DNA of 64,000 nucleotides from Massilia sp. 9096 (GTDB taxonomy: Bacteria > Pseudomonadota > Gammaproteobacteria > Burkholderiales > Burkholderiaceae_D). Position 1 is the stretch's first letter. Every line of letters begins with the position of its first letter. Below are positions 1 to 9,001 of the stretch, in pieces. A program made the translations under genes and the position numbers. The notes below the pieces were generated by a model. That model made no database searches. It was not told the origin of the DNA and was given only the letters and a program-made list of their open reading frames with translations. Location: contig NZ_JQNN01000001.1 of the NCBI RefSeq assembly GCF_000745265.1, forward strand, positions 3,100,001-3,164,000. Direction: 5' to 3'.

Positions 1-11
1 TAGGTGGCGAG

Positions 12-69
12 GTCCGCTTCGGGTCGGAAGCAGACGTAGTCGTACGTCTGGAATCGGCCAGAAGCGGAC
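12..69 (+). repeat. Dispersed palindromic repeat, complete copy
   Basis: The outer arms GTCCGCTTC (12-20) and GAAGCGGAC (61-69) are perfect reverse complements. An inner pair, CAGACGTA (31-38) and TACGTCTG (43-50), is also perfect, so the 58 bases can fold into one long hairpin. The core GGGTCGGAAGCAGACG recurs on the minus strand near 15920, and related forms lie at 953 and 15403. Function is unknown; it behaves like a REP-type or cassette-boundary element. Confidence 0.7.
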
Positions 70-196
70 GCATCTCACTGTGAGAATTGATGACTTTTCA
101 GTACCTGCGCCGATGCTATGCTCTCGGTATGCCCCACTGCTCAGTTGTTAGCTGAACGTGGGTTGAGCCAGTAAGTCGTTTTGTTTCTCGTCCCTT

Positions 197-907
197 ATGC
201 TGAATTATTTGCTTGCAGCTTATCTGTTGTTTGTCGCACCCACGCTTAACATGTGGCGCAGCCTGCATCCCAAGAGTAAGAAACAACCTCGCACATCAAT
301 TCTTCGTTACTGGTCTATGAGTTGGCCGGTCATCGTCATGCTGGGAATACTCTGGATAGGCGCTTGGCAGGCAGGCTACTCAGCTAGAGAAGTTGGATTT
401 GATATCCCGCTGTCCAGCGCCGGCACCTGGGGTCTAGCCTTTGCTGTACTGCTCCTGGGCGGTCTTACCGCGGCTGGCAACGTAATCGAGCGGCGCTACA
501 CGCCCAAGCGTCGCGCCGAGAACGAACGCAAGTTGCTCGATGCAGATTTCCCCTGGCCGCAGAATGGCGCTGAAGCCCTAGTCTTTGCGCTCAGCATGTC
601 ACTCATGACTGCAGGATGGGAAATCCTCTACCGTGGTTTCATTCTGCTGCTGCTAACGCCTAGCACGGGCTTGCCCTTCGCAATTGCTATCTCCGCCTTT
701 GCATACGGGATCGCACATGGTTACAAGTCGCCGAAACAGCTGATTGCCTCGATGGTATCGGCCTTCGTATTCACGATCGCCTATGCCTTGACGCACAGCT
801 TATGGTGGCTGATGGTTATTCATGCGGGCTTACCGCTGAGTGCAGTTCCGGCAGCGCTTCGGGCATACCGTGGCAGCGCAACAAAGGCACTGCACACGCT
901 GACATAG
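197..907 (+). CDS. CPBP-family intramembrane protease-like protein
   Basis: A 236-residue multi-pass membrane protein with hydrophobic stretches near residues 4-20, 43-60, 78-95, 128-152, 158-175 and 190-215. It carries the CPBP (CAAX protease and bacteriocin-processing) signature in reduced form: WEILYR at 141-146 supplies E142 and R146, AYGIAH at 169-174 supplies H174, and a further His occurs in VIHAG. The first Glu of the usual EExxxR motif is Trp141, so activity is uncertain. Family members cleave in the membrane and some give self-immunity to bacteriocins; the substrate cannot be told. There is no clear ribosome site before the ATG. GC is visibly lower than in the flagellar genes, and repeat copies lie on both sides, which suggests acquisition as a unit. 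Confidence 0.75.
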   Translation: MLNYLLAAYLLFVAPTLNMWRSLHPKSKKQPRTSILRYWSMSWPVIVMLGILWIGAWQAGYSAREVGFDIPLSSAGTWGLAFAVLLLGGLTAAGNVIERRYTPKRRAENERKLLDADFPWPQNGAEALVFALSMSLMTAGWEILYRGFILLLLTPSTGLPFAIAISAFAYGIAHGYKSPKQLIASMVSAFVFTIAYALTHSLWWLMVIHAGLPLSAVPAALRAYRGSATKALHTLT

Positions 908-952
908 CAGAGTCAAAGCTCAATAATCGGCGCACCGGAAATAGGCCCTAAA

Positions 953-976
953 GTCCGCTTCGGGTCGGTAGCAGAC
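953..976 (+). repeat. Dispersed repeat, left-half copy
   Basis: GTCCGCTTCGGGTCGGTAGC followed by AGAC matches the left half of the element at 12-69 with one change. It lies 45 bases after the stop of the CPBP gene, in the same orientation as the first copy, so the gene sits between two direct copies. The rest of the 908-1197 gap shows no gene I can support. Confidence 0.6.
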
Positions 977-1197
977 AGACACGACCATTATCCGGCACTG
1001 ATACAAAAGCTCTGTTCGCAAACAAATCAATGCCCCGGCCCAAGCAAGCTCGGCTGCAAAATTCTCATACTGACAGGTCGACGCAGGCTGCCGCTTGCAG
1101 GCCAGTCCCGGGTCCACCAGTCATGATTCATGCGCATCACTCCTCTCGCGGCATGGATCGAGCTTGTGAGGGGCTTTCGGGCCATGCCCGTAAACGC

Positions 1198-1821
1198 TCA
1201 TTCGTCGGCCTGTCCCGACAGATCCAACTGCGCCAGCGCCGCCAGCCCCTGCTCGATAGTCGCCATGAAAGCGGCGTCGGCCGCCTGCGCCGAGGCCCCG
1301 CTTGCTACCTGGCGGATCGCCTCTTCCCACGCCGTGCGCACGCTCAGTGCGACGATGCCACCCGCGAGCCGCGCCCGGCCATCCGGTTCCGGACCGCCCA
1401 GCTCGACGGCAAGGCCTGCGGCCGCTTCCTCGGCCAGTTCGCGCATGCGCGCCTTGAGCGCGGGACTGGCCTGGACGATGCGCCACCAGTCCAGCGTATG
1501 GCGGTCGACGTGATAGATCACTGGCTGCGTTTCGGTCAGCGCACGCACGCAGGCGCGTAGCACGTCGGCCGCCGATTGACCCTGCGCCCGCCCGCGCAAG
1601 GCCTGGCGCAGCGGCAGCAAGGTCAGATCGTCTTCGCGGTCGAGGATCAGCTCTTCCTTGCGTGCAAAGTAATTGAAGATCGTCATCTTCGAAACCTTGG
1701 CAGCATCGGCGATCTCCTCGACCGTCACCGCATCGAAGCCGCGCTCGAAAAACAGCGCCGTCGCCACGTCCGAGATCCGCTGCCGCGTTTCCCGTTTTTT
1801 CTCTTCCCGTACCTGCCCCAT
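1198..1821 (-). CDS. TetR-family transcriptional repressor
   Basis: A 207-residue protein with an N-terminal TetR DNA-binding domain (about residues 14-60). The recognition segment KVSKMTIFNYFARKEEL is at about 42-58 and is followed by an all-helical ligand-binding region. TetR proteins bind operators as dimers and leave when a small ligand binds. The start at 1821 puts the helix-turn-helix in the usual place. It is divergent from the FAD monooxygenase, with a 90-base shared control region that holds a large palindrome, so it most likely represses both itself and the monooxygenase. The ligand is unknown but is probably a substrate of that enzyme. Confidence 0.92.
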   Translation of the reverse strand: MGQVREEKKRETRQRISDVATALFFERGFDAVTVEEIADAAKVSKMTIFNYFARKEELILDREDDLTLLPLRQALRGRAQGQSAADVLRACVRALTETQPVIYHVDRHTLDWWRIVQASPALKARMRELAEEAAAGLAVELGGPEPDGRARLAGGIVALSVRTAWEEAIRQVASGASAQAADAAFMATIEQGLAALAQLDLSGQADE

Positions 1822-1842
1822 CGTCGGCTCCCTTTTCGAAAA

Positions 1843-1889
1843 TTATACCCGGTCAAAAATTAGTAGCAATAATTTTTGACTCGGTATAA
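1843..1889. promoter_or_regulatory. Palindromic TetR operator over divergent promoters
   Basis: Two 19-base arms, 1843-1861 and 1871-1889, are reverse complements at 17 of 19 positions around a 9-base spacer. This AT-rich block is the only such structure between the two divergent genes. Read on the minus strand it contains TATAAT, 16 bases after TTGCTA, a plausible promoter for the TetR gene. On the plus strand GGTATAAG at 1883-1890 is a plausible -10 for the monooxygenase. A repressor bound here would cover both. Confidence 0.75.
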
Positions 1890-1911
1890 GATTTTTCAAA
1901 AGGAGGTGTCC

Positions 1912-3033
1912 ATGAACGGTTCGAATGGCAAACAGGTATTGATATCGGGTGCGAGCTTCGCAGGACTTTCATCCGCTTTCTGGATGAGCGAATTGGGCTA
2001 CGACGTCACCGTCGTCGAGCGTGCGCCCGGTGTGCGCACCGGCGGCACGGCGGTCAACATCGAAGGCGACACGGTCGATATCGCCCGGCGCATGGGCATC
2101 CTCGATGCGATCTGCGCCAATCGCCTGGACTTGCGGCGCTGGGATTTCAAGCTGGCTGACGACCGCACGGCGCGCAGTCTGATGCTGCGCGCCGACGGCT
2201 GCCCGCCCCCGGACAATGAGTATGAGATCGAACGCGACGTCCTGATGCGCATCCTGCTGGACGCGGTGCGCGGCCGTTGCCGCATCGTGTATGGCGACCG
2301 CATTGCCGCGATGACGGAAGGCGAGCGCGTCGAGGTCGCGTTCGACAAGGGCGAAGCGCGCGCCTTCGACCTGGTGCTCGGCTGCGACGGCACACGCTCG
2401 AACGTGCGCAGGCTGTGGTTCGGCGACGACGCGCAATTCCTGATGCCGCTGGATCAGTATTTTTCGATCACGATCGTCGACAAGCTGCTGATCGAGCGCG
2501 ACACCGCCCAGATGTACAACGAGCCGGGCAAGGCGGTCATGCTGAACGCCTACAAGAACAAGACCGACATCATCTTCGCGTTCGCGCCGGACGCGCCACT
2601 GCAGTACGACCACCGCGACGAGGCGCAGCAGCGCAGCCTGATCGCCCGGCAATTCGAGAGCGTCGGCTGGCGCGCCTCGGAACTGCTGCGGGAAGTCGAA
2701 ACCGCCCGCGACTTCTACTTCGACGCGCTGTGCCAGGTGCGCATGCCGGCATGGTCGAAGGGCCGCGTCGCGCTGGTCGGCGATGCCGCCTATTGCCCAT
2801 CGCCGGCGGCTGGCCTGGGCGGCTCGCTCGCCATCGACGGTGCGGCTGGGCTGGGCGAGGCGCTGCGCGTGGCCGATGGCGACCATGCGCTGGCGTTCGG
2901 GCGCTACGACGCGGCGCTGCGCCCGTTCGTCGACGAGGTGCAGACGCGCGCGGTGCAGATGCTGGAAACGCTGGTGCCGCGCACCGAGGAAGCCATCCGC
3001 GCGCGCAACGCGAAGACGGACGGCGGTTTCTGA
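1912..3033 (+). CDS. FAD-dependent monooxygenase (PHBH/TetX type)
   Basis: A 373-residue flavoprotein hydroxylase. The dinucleotide-binding motif GASFAG lies at 13-18, the DG motif GCDGTRSN at 157-164, and the GD motif VGDAAYCPSPAAG at 289-301. Class A flavin monooxygenases use NAD(P)H and oxygen to hydroxylate aromatic or polyketide-like compounds; relatives inactivate tetracyclines or rifamycins or act in aromatic breakdown. The ATG at 1912 is chosen because a perfect AGGAGG (1901-1906) sits five bases upstream; a TTG at 1876 in frame lies inside the operator. With the divergent TetR gene this forms a classic inducible detoxification or catabolic pair. The substrate cannot be inferred. Confidence 0.9.
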   Translation: MNGSNGKQVLISGASFAGLSSAFWMSELGYDVTVVERAPGVRTGGTAVNIEGDTVDIARRMGILDAICANRLDLRRWDFKLADDRTARSLMLRADGCPPPDNEYEIERDVLMRILLDAVRGRCRIVYGDRIAAMTEGERVEVAFDKGEARAFDLVLGCDGTRSNVRRLWFGDDAQFLMPLDQYFSITIVDKLLIERDTAQMYNEPGKAVMLNAYKNKTDIIFAFAPDAPLQYDHRDEAQQRSLIARQFESVGWRASELLREVETARDFYFDALCQVRMPAWSKGRVALVGDAAYCPSPAAGLGGSLAIDGAAGLGEALRVADGDHALAFGRYDAALRPFVDEVQTRAVQMLETLVPRTEEAIRARNAKTDGGF

Positions 3034-3054
3034 CGCGCCAGCCGCCAGAGCGCC

Positions 3055-3462
3055 TCACACCTGCATGTTCATGATGTCGTGATAGGCCGACACCAGTTTG
3101 TTGCGCACCTGAAGCGTGGCCTGGAAGGAGATGTTGGCCTTCTGCATGGCGATCATGGTGTCGGACAGGCTGACCGAGTCGTCGCCGGCGGCGAAGCGCT
3201 TGCCCATGTCGTCGGCGGTGTTCTGGGCGTCGCTGACGTTTTGCAGCGCGCCCTTTAGTGCGTCCGAGAAGCTGACCTTGGTCGAGGCGTCCGGCGCGTC
3301 GGCACCGCCCACGCCGCCTATGCCCAAGCCGCCTTTCAAGCCGTCGATGCCGGGCATGCCGCCGCCCGCGCCGAGGGCAGGCGCCGCCGGCTTTTGCGCC
3401 GCCGCCTTCAGTTGCGCCATCATCGCTTCGATGCGGCTGCTGTCGATTCCGCCGATATTCAT
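3055..3462 (-). CDS. fliE: Flagellar hook-basal body protein FliE
   Basis: A 135-residue protein starting MNIGGIDSSRIEAMM. FliE joins the MS ring to the proximal rod and is among the first substrates of the flagellar export gate. The C-terminal half holds the family pattern: VSFSDALKGALQNVSD, then DSVSLSDTMIAMQKANISFQ and a conserved end LVSAYHDIMNMQV. The N-terminal part has a Gly-rich low-complexity stretch (about residues 30-55). The ATG at 3462 is preceded by GGAGACAGG; reading further upstream would add a non-conserved tail. It is divergent from fliF, so 3463-3650 must hold promoters in both directions, but I could not assign a clear consensus there. Confidence 0.95.
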   Translation of the reverse strand: MNIGGIDSSRIEAMMAQLKAAAQKPAAPALGAGGGMPGIDGLKGGLGIGGVGGADAPDASTKVSFSDALKGALQNVSDAQNTADDMGKRFAAGDDSVSLSDTMIAMQKANISFQATLQVRNKLVSAYHDIMNMQV

Positions 3463-3650
3463 CCTGTCTCCGCTTCCCTGGGTGCGTCCTAAGATTGCAC
3501 GATCCGCACTTCTGCACCCTGCCAGAATATCAGCGCCGCACCAAACGTTGCCCTTGAGCAGCGCAGTAAACATCCCCTTATTCTTTCGTTTGAATGTTGC
3601 CCTACGGCTTCATAATGGTGCCCATACCCTTTCCCCCTTCAACGTCCACC

Positions 3651-5339
3651 ATGGCAACAGCGGAACAACTCCTCGACAGCGACATCGCAGCCCCGGCCGA
3701 GAAACCCAAGTACTGGGAAACCCCGATGGGCAAGCGGGTCGTCATCGGCGGCGCGATCGCCGCCACGCTGGCGATCGTCGCGGCGCTGTGGCTGTGGACC
3801 TCGGCGCCCGACTACAAGGTGCTGTTCTCGAACTACACCGACAAGGACGGCGGCGCGATCACCGCGGCGCTCGACCAGATGGGGGTCAAATACAAGTTCT
3901 CCGACAGCGGCAGCGCGATCCTGGTGCCGGCCGAGCGCGTCAACGACATCCGCCTCAAGATGGCGGCCCAGGGCCTGCCGCGCGCCGGCAACGTCGGCTT
4001 CGAACTGCTGGACGGCGAAAAGCTCGGCACCTCGCAGTTCGTCGAGCAGGTCAATTACCAGCGTTCGCTCGAAGGCGAGCTGGCCAATTCGATCCAGTCG
4101 CTGGCCGCGGTGAGCTCGGCGCGCGTGCACCTGGCGCTGCCCAAGCCGTCGGTGTTCGTGCGCGACCAACAAAAGCCGACCGCCTCGGTGCTGCTCAACC
4201 TGCAGCCGGGCCGCGCGCTCGACCAGTCGCAGGTCAGCGCGATCGTGCACCTGGTGGCGTCTTCGGTGCCGGAACTGCTGCCGGCCAACGTGACCGTGGT
4301 CGACCAGAACGGCACCCTGCTGTCCGACCCGGCCAGCAAGGGCGGCAAGCAGCTCGACCCGAACCAGCTGAAGTACGTCGAGGCGCTGCAGCAGAACATC
4401 GTCAAGCAGGTCGAGTCCCTGATCACGCCGATCGTCGGCCAGCAGAACGTGCGCGCCGAAGCCACCGCCGAAATCGACTTCGCCCAGGTCGACACCGCCG
4501 CCGAGATGTACAAGCCGAATTCGCCGCCGGAGCCGCAGGCGATCCGCAGCCAGCAGACTTCGGAGTCGACCGGTCCCGGCAACGGCAATCCGTCCGGCAT
4601 CCCGGGCGCGCTGTCGAACCAGCCGCCGGGCGTGGCCACGGCGCCGATCGAAGGCGCCCCGGCCAACGGCCAGCAGGGCCAGCCAGGCGCCGGCGCCGGC
4701 CCGTCGCGCAAGGATTCGACCACCAACTTCGAAGTCGACAAGACCGTGCGCTATGAGCAAAAGCCGATGGGCGGCATCAAGCGCCTGACGGTGGGCGTGG
4801 TGGTCAACTACCGCCGCTCGATCGATCCGAAGACCGGCAAGGTCGTGATCAAGCCCTTGACCGCCGCCGAGATCGCCCAGATCAACGAGCTGGTCAAGCA
4901 GGCGATGGGCTACAGCCAGGGGCGCGGCGACACCCTGAACGTGACCAACGCGCCGTTCGACGGCGTCGACAAGCCGGAAGAAAAGGCGCCGGACTGGTGG
5001 AAGGACCCGGCCAACCTGCCGCTGGCCAAGGACATCGCCCGCTACGCCTTCATCGCGATGGTGCTGGCCTTCCTGTGGTTCCGCTTCGTGCGGCCGCTGC
5101 TCAAGCCGGCGATCAAGAAATTCGACGAGGCGGTCGCGATCCCGCCCGAGCCGGAGCCGGAAGAGCCGGAACCGGAACCGGAGCCGGACCCGCTCGCGGA
5201 AGCCGAACTGGCGCGCCAGGCGGAGCAGGAAAAGCAGGTGCACATCTACAAGAGCAACATGGAAATGGCCAAGGACCTGGCCAAGAACGACCCGCGCATC
5301 GTGGCGAACGTCATCAAGGAATGGTTGGGAGCTGAATAA
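3651..5339 (+). CDS. fliF: Flagellar MS-ring protein FliF
   Basis: A 562-residue protein that forms the membrane/supramembrane ring and houses the export gate. The first membrane segment is at about 30-49, the ring-building YscJ/FliF domains follow (about 50-350, with LPRAGNVGFELLD and FVEQVNYQRSLEGEL), and the second membrane segment is at about 462-480. The cytoplasmic tail contains an acidic Glu-Pro repeat and the FliG-binding end (IVANVIKEWLGAE). The start at 3651 (MATAEQLL) gives a normal length; an in-frame ATG at 3615 would add 12 residues, and neither has a strong ribosome site. It is the first gene of fliFGHIJK; its stop overlaps the fliG start by one base. Confidence 0.97.
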   Translation: MATAEQLLDSDIAAPAEKPKYWETPMGKRVVIGGAIAATLAIVAALWLWTSAPDYKVLFSNYTDKDGGAITAALDQMGVKYKFSDSGSAILVPAERVNDIRLKMAAQGLPRAGNVGFELLDGEKLGTSQFVEQVNYQRSLEGELANSIQSLAAVSSARVHLALPKPSVFVRDQQKPTASVLLNLQPGRALDQSQVSAIVHLVASSVPELLPANVTVVDQNGTLLSDPASKGGKQLDPNQLKYVEALQQNIVKQVESLITPIVGQQNVRAEATAEIDFAQVDTAAEMYKPNSPPEPQAIRSQQTSESTGPGNGNPSGIPGALSNQPPGVATAPIEGAPANGQQGQPGAGAGPSRKDSTTNFEVDKTVRYEQKPMGGIKRLTVGVVVNYRRSIDPKTGKVVIKPLTAAEIAQINELVKQAMGYSQGRGDTLNVTNAPFDGVDKPEEKAPDWWKDPANLPLAKDIARYAFIAMVLAFLWFRFVRPLLKPAIKKFDEAVAIPPEPEPEEPEPEPEPDPLAEAELARQAEQEKQVHIYKSNMEMAKDLAKNDPRIVANVIKEWLGAE

Positions 5340-6343
5340 TGAGCGACAAGGACAAAGAAGCAACGCAAAAGGCGGCCATCCTGATGCTGGCCCTGGGCGA
5401 AAGCGAAGCGGCCGAAGTGATGAAGTACCTCGGCCCGCGCGAAGTGCTCAAGCTGGGCGCCGCGATGGCGCAGATGAAGGCGGTGCAGCACGAGGAAGTG
5501 CTGTCGGTGCTGGCCGACTTCAAGGAACGCGTCGACCTGCAGTCGACCGTCGGCCTGGACTCGGACGAGTACATCCGCGAGGTGCTGACCAAGGCGCTGG
5601 GCGACGACAAGGCAGCCGTGCTGCTGAACCGCATCCTCGGCGGCAAGGACGCCTCCGGCATCGAGAGCCTGAAGTGGATGGATTCGCAATCGGTGGCGGA
5701 ACTGATCCGCAACGAGCACCCGCAGATCATCGCCACCATCCTGGTCCACCTCGAGCGCGACCAGGCCTGCGAGATCCTCGGCCACTTCACCGACCGCCTG
5801 CGCAACGACGCGATCCTGCGCATCGCCACCCTGGACGGCGTGCAGCCGGCCGCCCTGCGCGAACTGAACGACGTGCTGACCAAGCTCCTGTCGGGTAACG
5901 AGCACATCAAGAAATCGTCGCTGGGCGGCGTGCGCACCGCGGCCGAGATCCTGAACTTCATGAGCGGCGACCACGAAAGCTCGGTCATGGAAAACATCAA
6001 GAACTACGACAACGACATGGCGCAGAAGATCATGGACGAGATGTTCGTGTTCGACAACATCATCGACATCGATGACCGCGGCATCCAGCTGCTGCTGCGC
6101 GAAGTGCAGTCCGAAATGCTGATCATCGCGATGAAAGGCGCCTCGCAGGACTTGCGCGAGAAGATCTTCAAGAACATGTCGCAGCGCGCCGCCGAGATGA
6201 TGCGCGAAGACCTGGAATCCAAGGGTCCGGTGCGCCTGTCCGAAGTGGAAACCCAACAAAAGCAGATCTTGCAGATCGTGTGCCGCCTGGCCGACGAAGG
6301 ACAGATCGTCCTCGGCGGCAAGGGTGAGGATTCGTTCGTCTGA
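5339..6343 (+). CDS. fliG: Flagellar motor switch protein FliG
   Basis: A 334-residue rotor protein. It sits on the MS ring through its N-terminal domain (AAILMLALGESEAAEVMKYL) and transmits torque from the stators through its C-terminal domain. The middle domain has the expected EHPQIIATILVHL motif. The C-terminal torque helix LREKIFKNMSQRAAEMMREDL is intact, with its charged residues in place. Its ATG overlaps the fliF stop, and its own stop overlaps the fliH start, which indicates translational coupling. Confidence 0.98.
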   Translation: MSDKDKEATQKAAILMLALGESEAAEVMKYLGPREVLKLGAAMAQMKAVQHEEVLSVLADFKERVDLQSTVGLDSDEYIREVLTKALGDDKAAVLLNRILGGKDASGIESLKWMDSQSVAELIRNEHPQIIATILVHLERDQACEILGHFTDRLRNDAILRIATLDGVQPAALRELNDVLTKLLSGNEHIKKSSLGGVRTAAEILNFMSGDHESSVMENIKNYDNDMAQKIMDEMFVFDNIIDIDDRGIQLLLREVQSEMLIIAMKGASQDLREKIFKNMSQRAAEMMREDLESKGPVRLSEVETQQKQILQIVCRLADEGQIVLGGKGEDSFV

Positions 6344-7086
6344 TGGTGATCCCGAAAGAAGCCCAGAGCGCCTACCAGCGCTGGGAAATGACCTCCTTCG
6401 GCGACGAGCGCCCCAGCACCGTCGCCCAGCGCAGGGCCGCGCAGGAAGCCCAGGCGGCGCTCGAAGCGCGCCGCGCCGCGCAGGCCGAGCAGTTCGCGTC
6501 GGTGCAGGCGGCGATGTCCATCCCGATGCCGACCGTCGAAGAGATCGAGGCGATCCGCGAAGCCGCGCGCCAGGAAGGCTATGCCGAAGGTCACGCCGCC
6601 GGTCTCGCAGCCGGCCACGACGCCGGCTACCAGGACGGCCTGGACCTGGGCCGCGCCGAAGCGGCGGCCGAGCTGACCCACCTGCAGGACCTGGCCACCG
6701 AATTCGGCCACGCCGTCACCGCGGCCGACGCGGCGATCTCGAACGACGTGCTGGAATTGGCCCTGCACCTGGCGCGCAACATGGTCAGGACGAGCTTCGA
6801 GGTGCGCCCCGAGCTGATCCTGCCGGTCGTGCGCGAAGCGATCGACTACCTGCCGACGCTGCAGCAGCCGGCCCTGCTCATGCTGCATCCGGAAGACGCG
6901 CTGATCGTACGCAGCAGCATCGGCCATGAACTCGACAAGACGGGCTGGCGCATCGTCGAGGACGAGACCCTCGCGCGCGGCGGCTGCCGCGTCGACACCG
7001 CCAGCAACCAGATCGACGCCCAGATCGCGTCGCGCTGGCAGCGCCTCTCCCAGGCGCTGGGCAAGAACCTGGACTGGCTGGCATGA
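6343..7086 (+). CDS. fliH: Flagellar export ATPase regulator FliH
   Basis: A 247-residue cytoplasmic stator of the export ATPase that links FliI to the C-ring and the gate. The middle contains the typical stretch of glycine-spaced repeats ([19 protein letters not shown], about 80-98) that packs as helices. The C-terminal domain (about 150-245) is the FliI-binding region, including [20 protein letters not shown]. The start overlaps the fliG stop, and the end overlaps the fliI start by ATGA. Sequence conservation in this family is low, so the call rests on the glycine repeat, the C-terminal motif and the position. Confidence 0.95.
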   Translation: MVIPKEAQSAYQRWEMTSFGDERPSTVAQRRAAQEAQAALEARRAAQAEQFASVQAAMSIPMPTVEEIEAIREAARQEGYAEGHAAGLAAGHDAGYQDGLDLGRAEAAAELTHLQDLATEFGHAVTAADAAISNDVLELALHLARNMVRTSFEVRPELILPVVREAIDYLPTLQQPALLMLHPEDALIVRSSIGHELDKTGWRIVEDETLARGGCRVDTASNQIDAQIASRWQRLSQALGKNLDWLA

Positions 7087-8498
7087 CCCTCGCCTACCTG
7101 GAGACCGGCATGGACAAGCATACCGCGCGCTGGAAGTCCTATCTGAAAGACTGCGCCAACCTGGTCGACTTCGTCGAGCCGATGCAGGTGTCGGGGCGCG
7201 TCACGCGCGTGGCCGGCCTGGTGATGGAATGCGTCGGCCTGAAGCTCGCGGTGGGCAGCGCCTGCACCATCCCGACCACGTCCGGCGCGCGCATCGAGGC
7301 CGAAGTGGTCGGCTTCGAAGGCGACCGCCTGTTCCTGATGCCGCAATCCGATGTCGAAGGCGTGGTGCCCGGTTCGCGCGTGTTCCCGATCGAGCCGAGC
7401 GTGCCGGCGCCCGGCAGCGTCGACCATCCGCGCCGCCGTCCGCAGGACCGCGCGCGCCACCTGCCGGTCGGATGGGGCCTGGTCGGACGCGTGGTCGACG
7501 GCGCCGGCCGCCCGCTGGACGGCAAGGGCCCGATCGACGCCACCCACATGGGTCCGCTCAACGCGCGCCCGATCAACCCGCTCGACCGCGCGCCGATTTC
7601 GGAAACGCTCGACGTCGGCGTGCGCGCCATCAACGGCATGCTGACGGTCGGACGCGGCCAGCGTCTCGGCCTGTTCGCCGGCACCGGCGTGGGTAAATCG
7701 GTGCTGCTGGGGATGATCGCGCGCTACACCACGGCCGACGTGATCGTGGTCGGCCTGATCGGCGAGCGCGGCCGCGAAGTCAAGGAATTCATCGAGCAGA
7801 TCCTGGGCGAGGAAGGCCTGGCCAGGTCCGCCGTGGTCGCGGCGCCGGCCGACTCGCCGCCGCTGTTGCGCCTGCAGGGCGCGGCCTACGCCACCGCGAT
7901 CGCCGAATCGTTCCGCGACGAGGGCAAGAACGTCCTGTTGATCATGGACTCGCTGACCCGCTACGCGATGGCGCAACGCGAGATCGCGCTGGCGATCGGC
8001 GAACCGCCCGCGACCAAGGGTTATCCGCCCTCGGTGTTCGCCAAGCTGCCGGTGCTGGTCGAGCGCGCCGGCAACGGCCACGCGGGCGGCGGCTCGATCA
8101 CCGCTTTTTATACCGTGCTGTCCGAGGGCGACGACCAGCAGGACCCGATCGCCGACGCCGCGCGCGGTATCCTCGACGGCCACATCGTGCTGAACCGCCG
8201 CCTGGCCGAAGCCGGCCACTATCCGGCGATCGACATCGAACAGTCGATCTCGCGCGCGATGCACAACATCACCTCGCGCGAGCACCAGCAGGCGGCGCGC
8301 ACGCTCAAGCAGCTGTACTCGCGCTACGAGCGCGCGCGCGACCTGATCACCGTGGGGGCGTATGCGCCGGGCTCGGACCCGACGCTGGACAAGGCGATCC
8401 AGCTGCACGACCGCATCGAACACTTCCTGTGCCAGGAGATCCACGACAACGCCGGCATGCTGGAAAGCTTGGGGCAATTGACCTCGCTATTCGGCTGA
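7083..8498 (+). CDS. fliI: Flagellum-specific ATPase FliI
   Basis: A 471-residue F1-beta-like ATPase that powers unfolding and delivery of export substrates. The Walker A motif GTGVGKS is at 200-206, the catalytic Glu is in [12 protein letters not shown], and the Walker B segment is [18 protein letters not shown]. The C-terminal helical domain ends [25 protein letters not shown]. All catalytic residues are present and the length is normal. It overlaps fliH by four bases and is followed 36 bases later by fliJ. Confidence 0.98.
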   Translation: MTLAYLETGMDKHTARWKSYLKDCANLVDFVEPMQVSGRVTRVAGLVMECVGLKLAVGSACTIPTTSGARIEAEVVGFEGDRLFLMPQSDVEGVVPGSRVFPIEPSVPAPGSVDHPRRRPQDRARHLPVGWGLVGRVVDGAGRPLDGKGPIDATHMGPLNARPINPLDRAPISETLDVGVRAINGMLTVGRGQRLGLFAGTGVGKSVLLGMIARYTTADVIVVGLIGERGREVKEFIEQILGEEGLARSAVVAAPADSPPLLRLQGAAYATAIAESFRDEGKNVLLIMDSLTRYAMAQREIALAIGEPPATKGYPPSVFAKLPVLVERAGNGHAGGGSITAFYTVLSEGDDQQDPIADAARGILDGHIVLNRRLAEAGHYPAIDIEQSISRAMHNITSREHQQAARTLKQLYSRYERARDLITVGAYAPGSDPTLDKAIQLHDRIEHFLCQEIHDNAGMLESLGQLTSLFG

Positions 8499-8534
8499 TC
8501 GACCGGCCGGCCGCGCCGATATACTTGAGTCACC

Positions 8535-8975
8535 ATGGCCCATCCCTCCGCCCTCGACACCCTGATCGACCTCGCCCAGTGCGCTTCCGACGCCGCCGCC
8601 AAGCGGCTCGGCGCCGCGCTCAAGGCGGTCGAGGACGGCGAACAGAAGCTGCAGATGCTGGAAGGCTACCGCGACGACTACGTACGCAAGCTCGACGCGG
8701 CCCAGGTGGCCGGCATCACGCCGTTCGCCTACCAGAATTTCGTCGCCTTCATCGGCAAGCTGGACGTCGCGCTGAACGGCCAGCGCGACGTCCTCAAGCA
8801 CGCCAGGAACAAGGCCGACTTCGAAAAGAAAGCCTGGCAGGAGAGCGAGCGCAAGCGCCTGTCCTACCGCACCCTGAACGAACGCGCCGCGCAGGAAGCC
8901 CTGCACGCCGAGAACAAGCGCGACCAGAAGATGATGGACGACCACGCCGCGCGCACCGCGCGCGCCCAGCGCTGA
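8535..8975 (+). CDS. fliJ: Flagellar export chaperone FliJ
   Basis: A 146-residue, almost entirely helical and charged protein that should form the FliJ two-helix coiled coil, which inserts into the FliI hexamer like a rotor stalk and also recycles chaperones. The visible pattern is long heptad-like helices rich in Ala, Lys and Glu (QKLQMLEGYRDDYVRKLDAA, then a second helix from about 85 to the end). There is no membrane segment. The family is weakly conserved; the place between fliI and fliK makes the call firm. Confidence 0.95.
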   Translation: MAHPSALDTLIDLAQCASDAAAKRLGAALKAVEDGEQKLQMLEGYRDDYVRKLDAAQVAGITPFAYQNFVAFIGKLDVALNGQRDVLKHARNKADFEKKAWQESERKRLSYRTLNERAAQEALHAENKRDQKMMDDHAARTARAQR

Positions 8976-9001
8976 CAGGCAGTACTCACCGATCGCACGA
9001 C

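Noticed and set aside
80..180. A possible integron attC site before the CPBP gene
   Set aside because: CCCAC/GTGGG arms and a GTTAGC-like box are present, but the RYYYAAC and GTTRRRY core sites of attC are not.
5149..5190. Hexanucleotide repeat (GAGCCG-like) in fliF as a phase-variable tract
   Set aside because: The units are imperfect and encode a Glu-Pro linker common in FliF tails; length change by slippage is not indicated.
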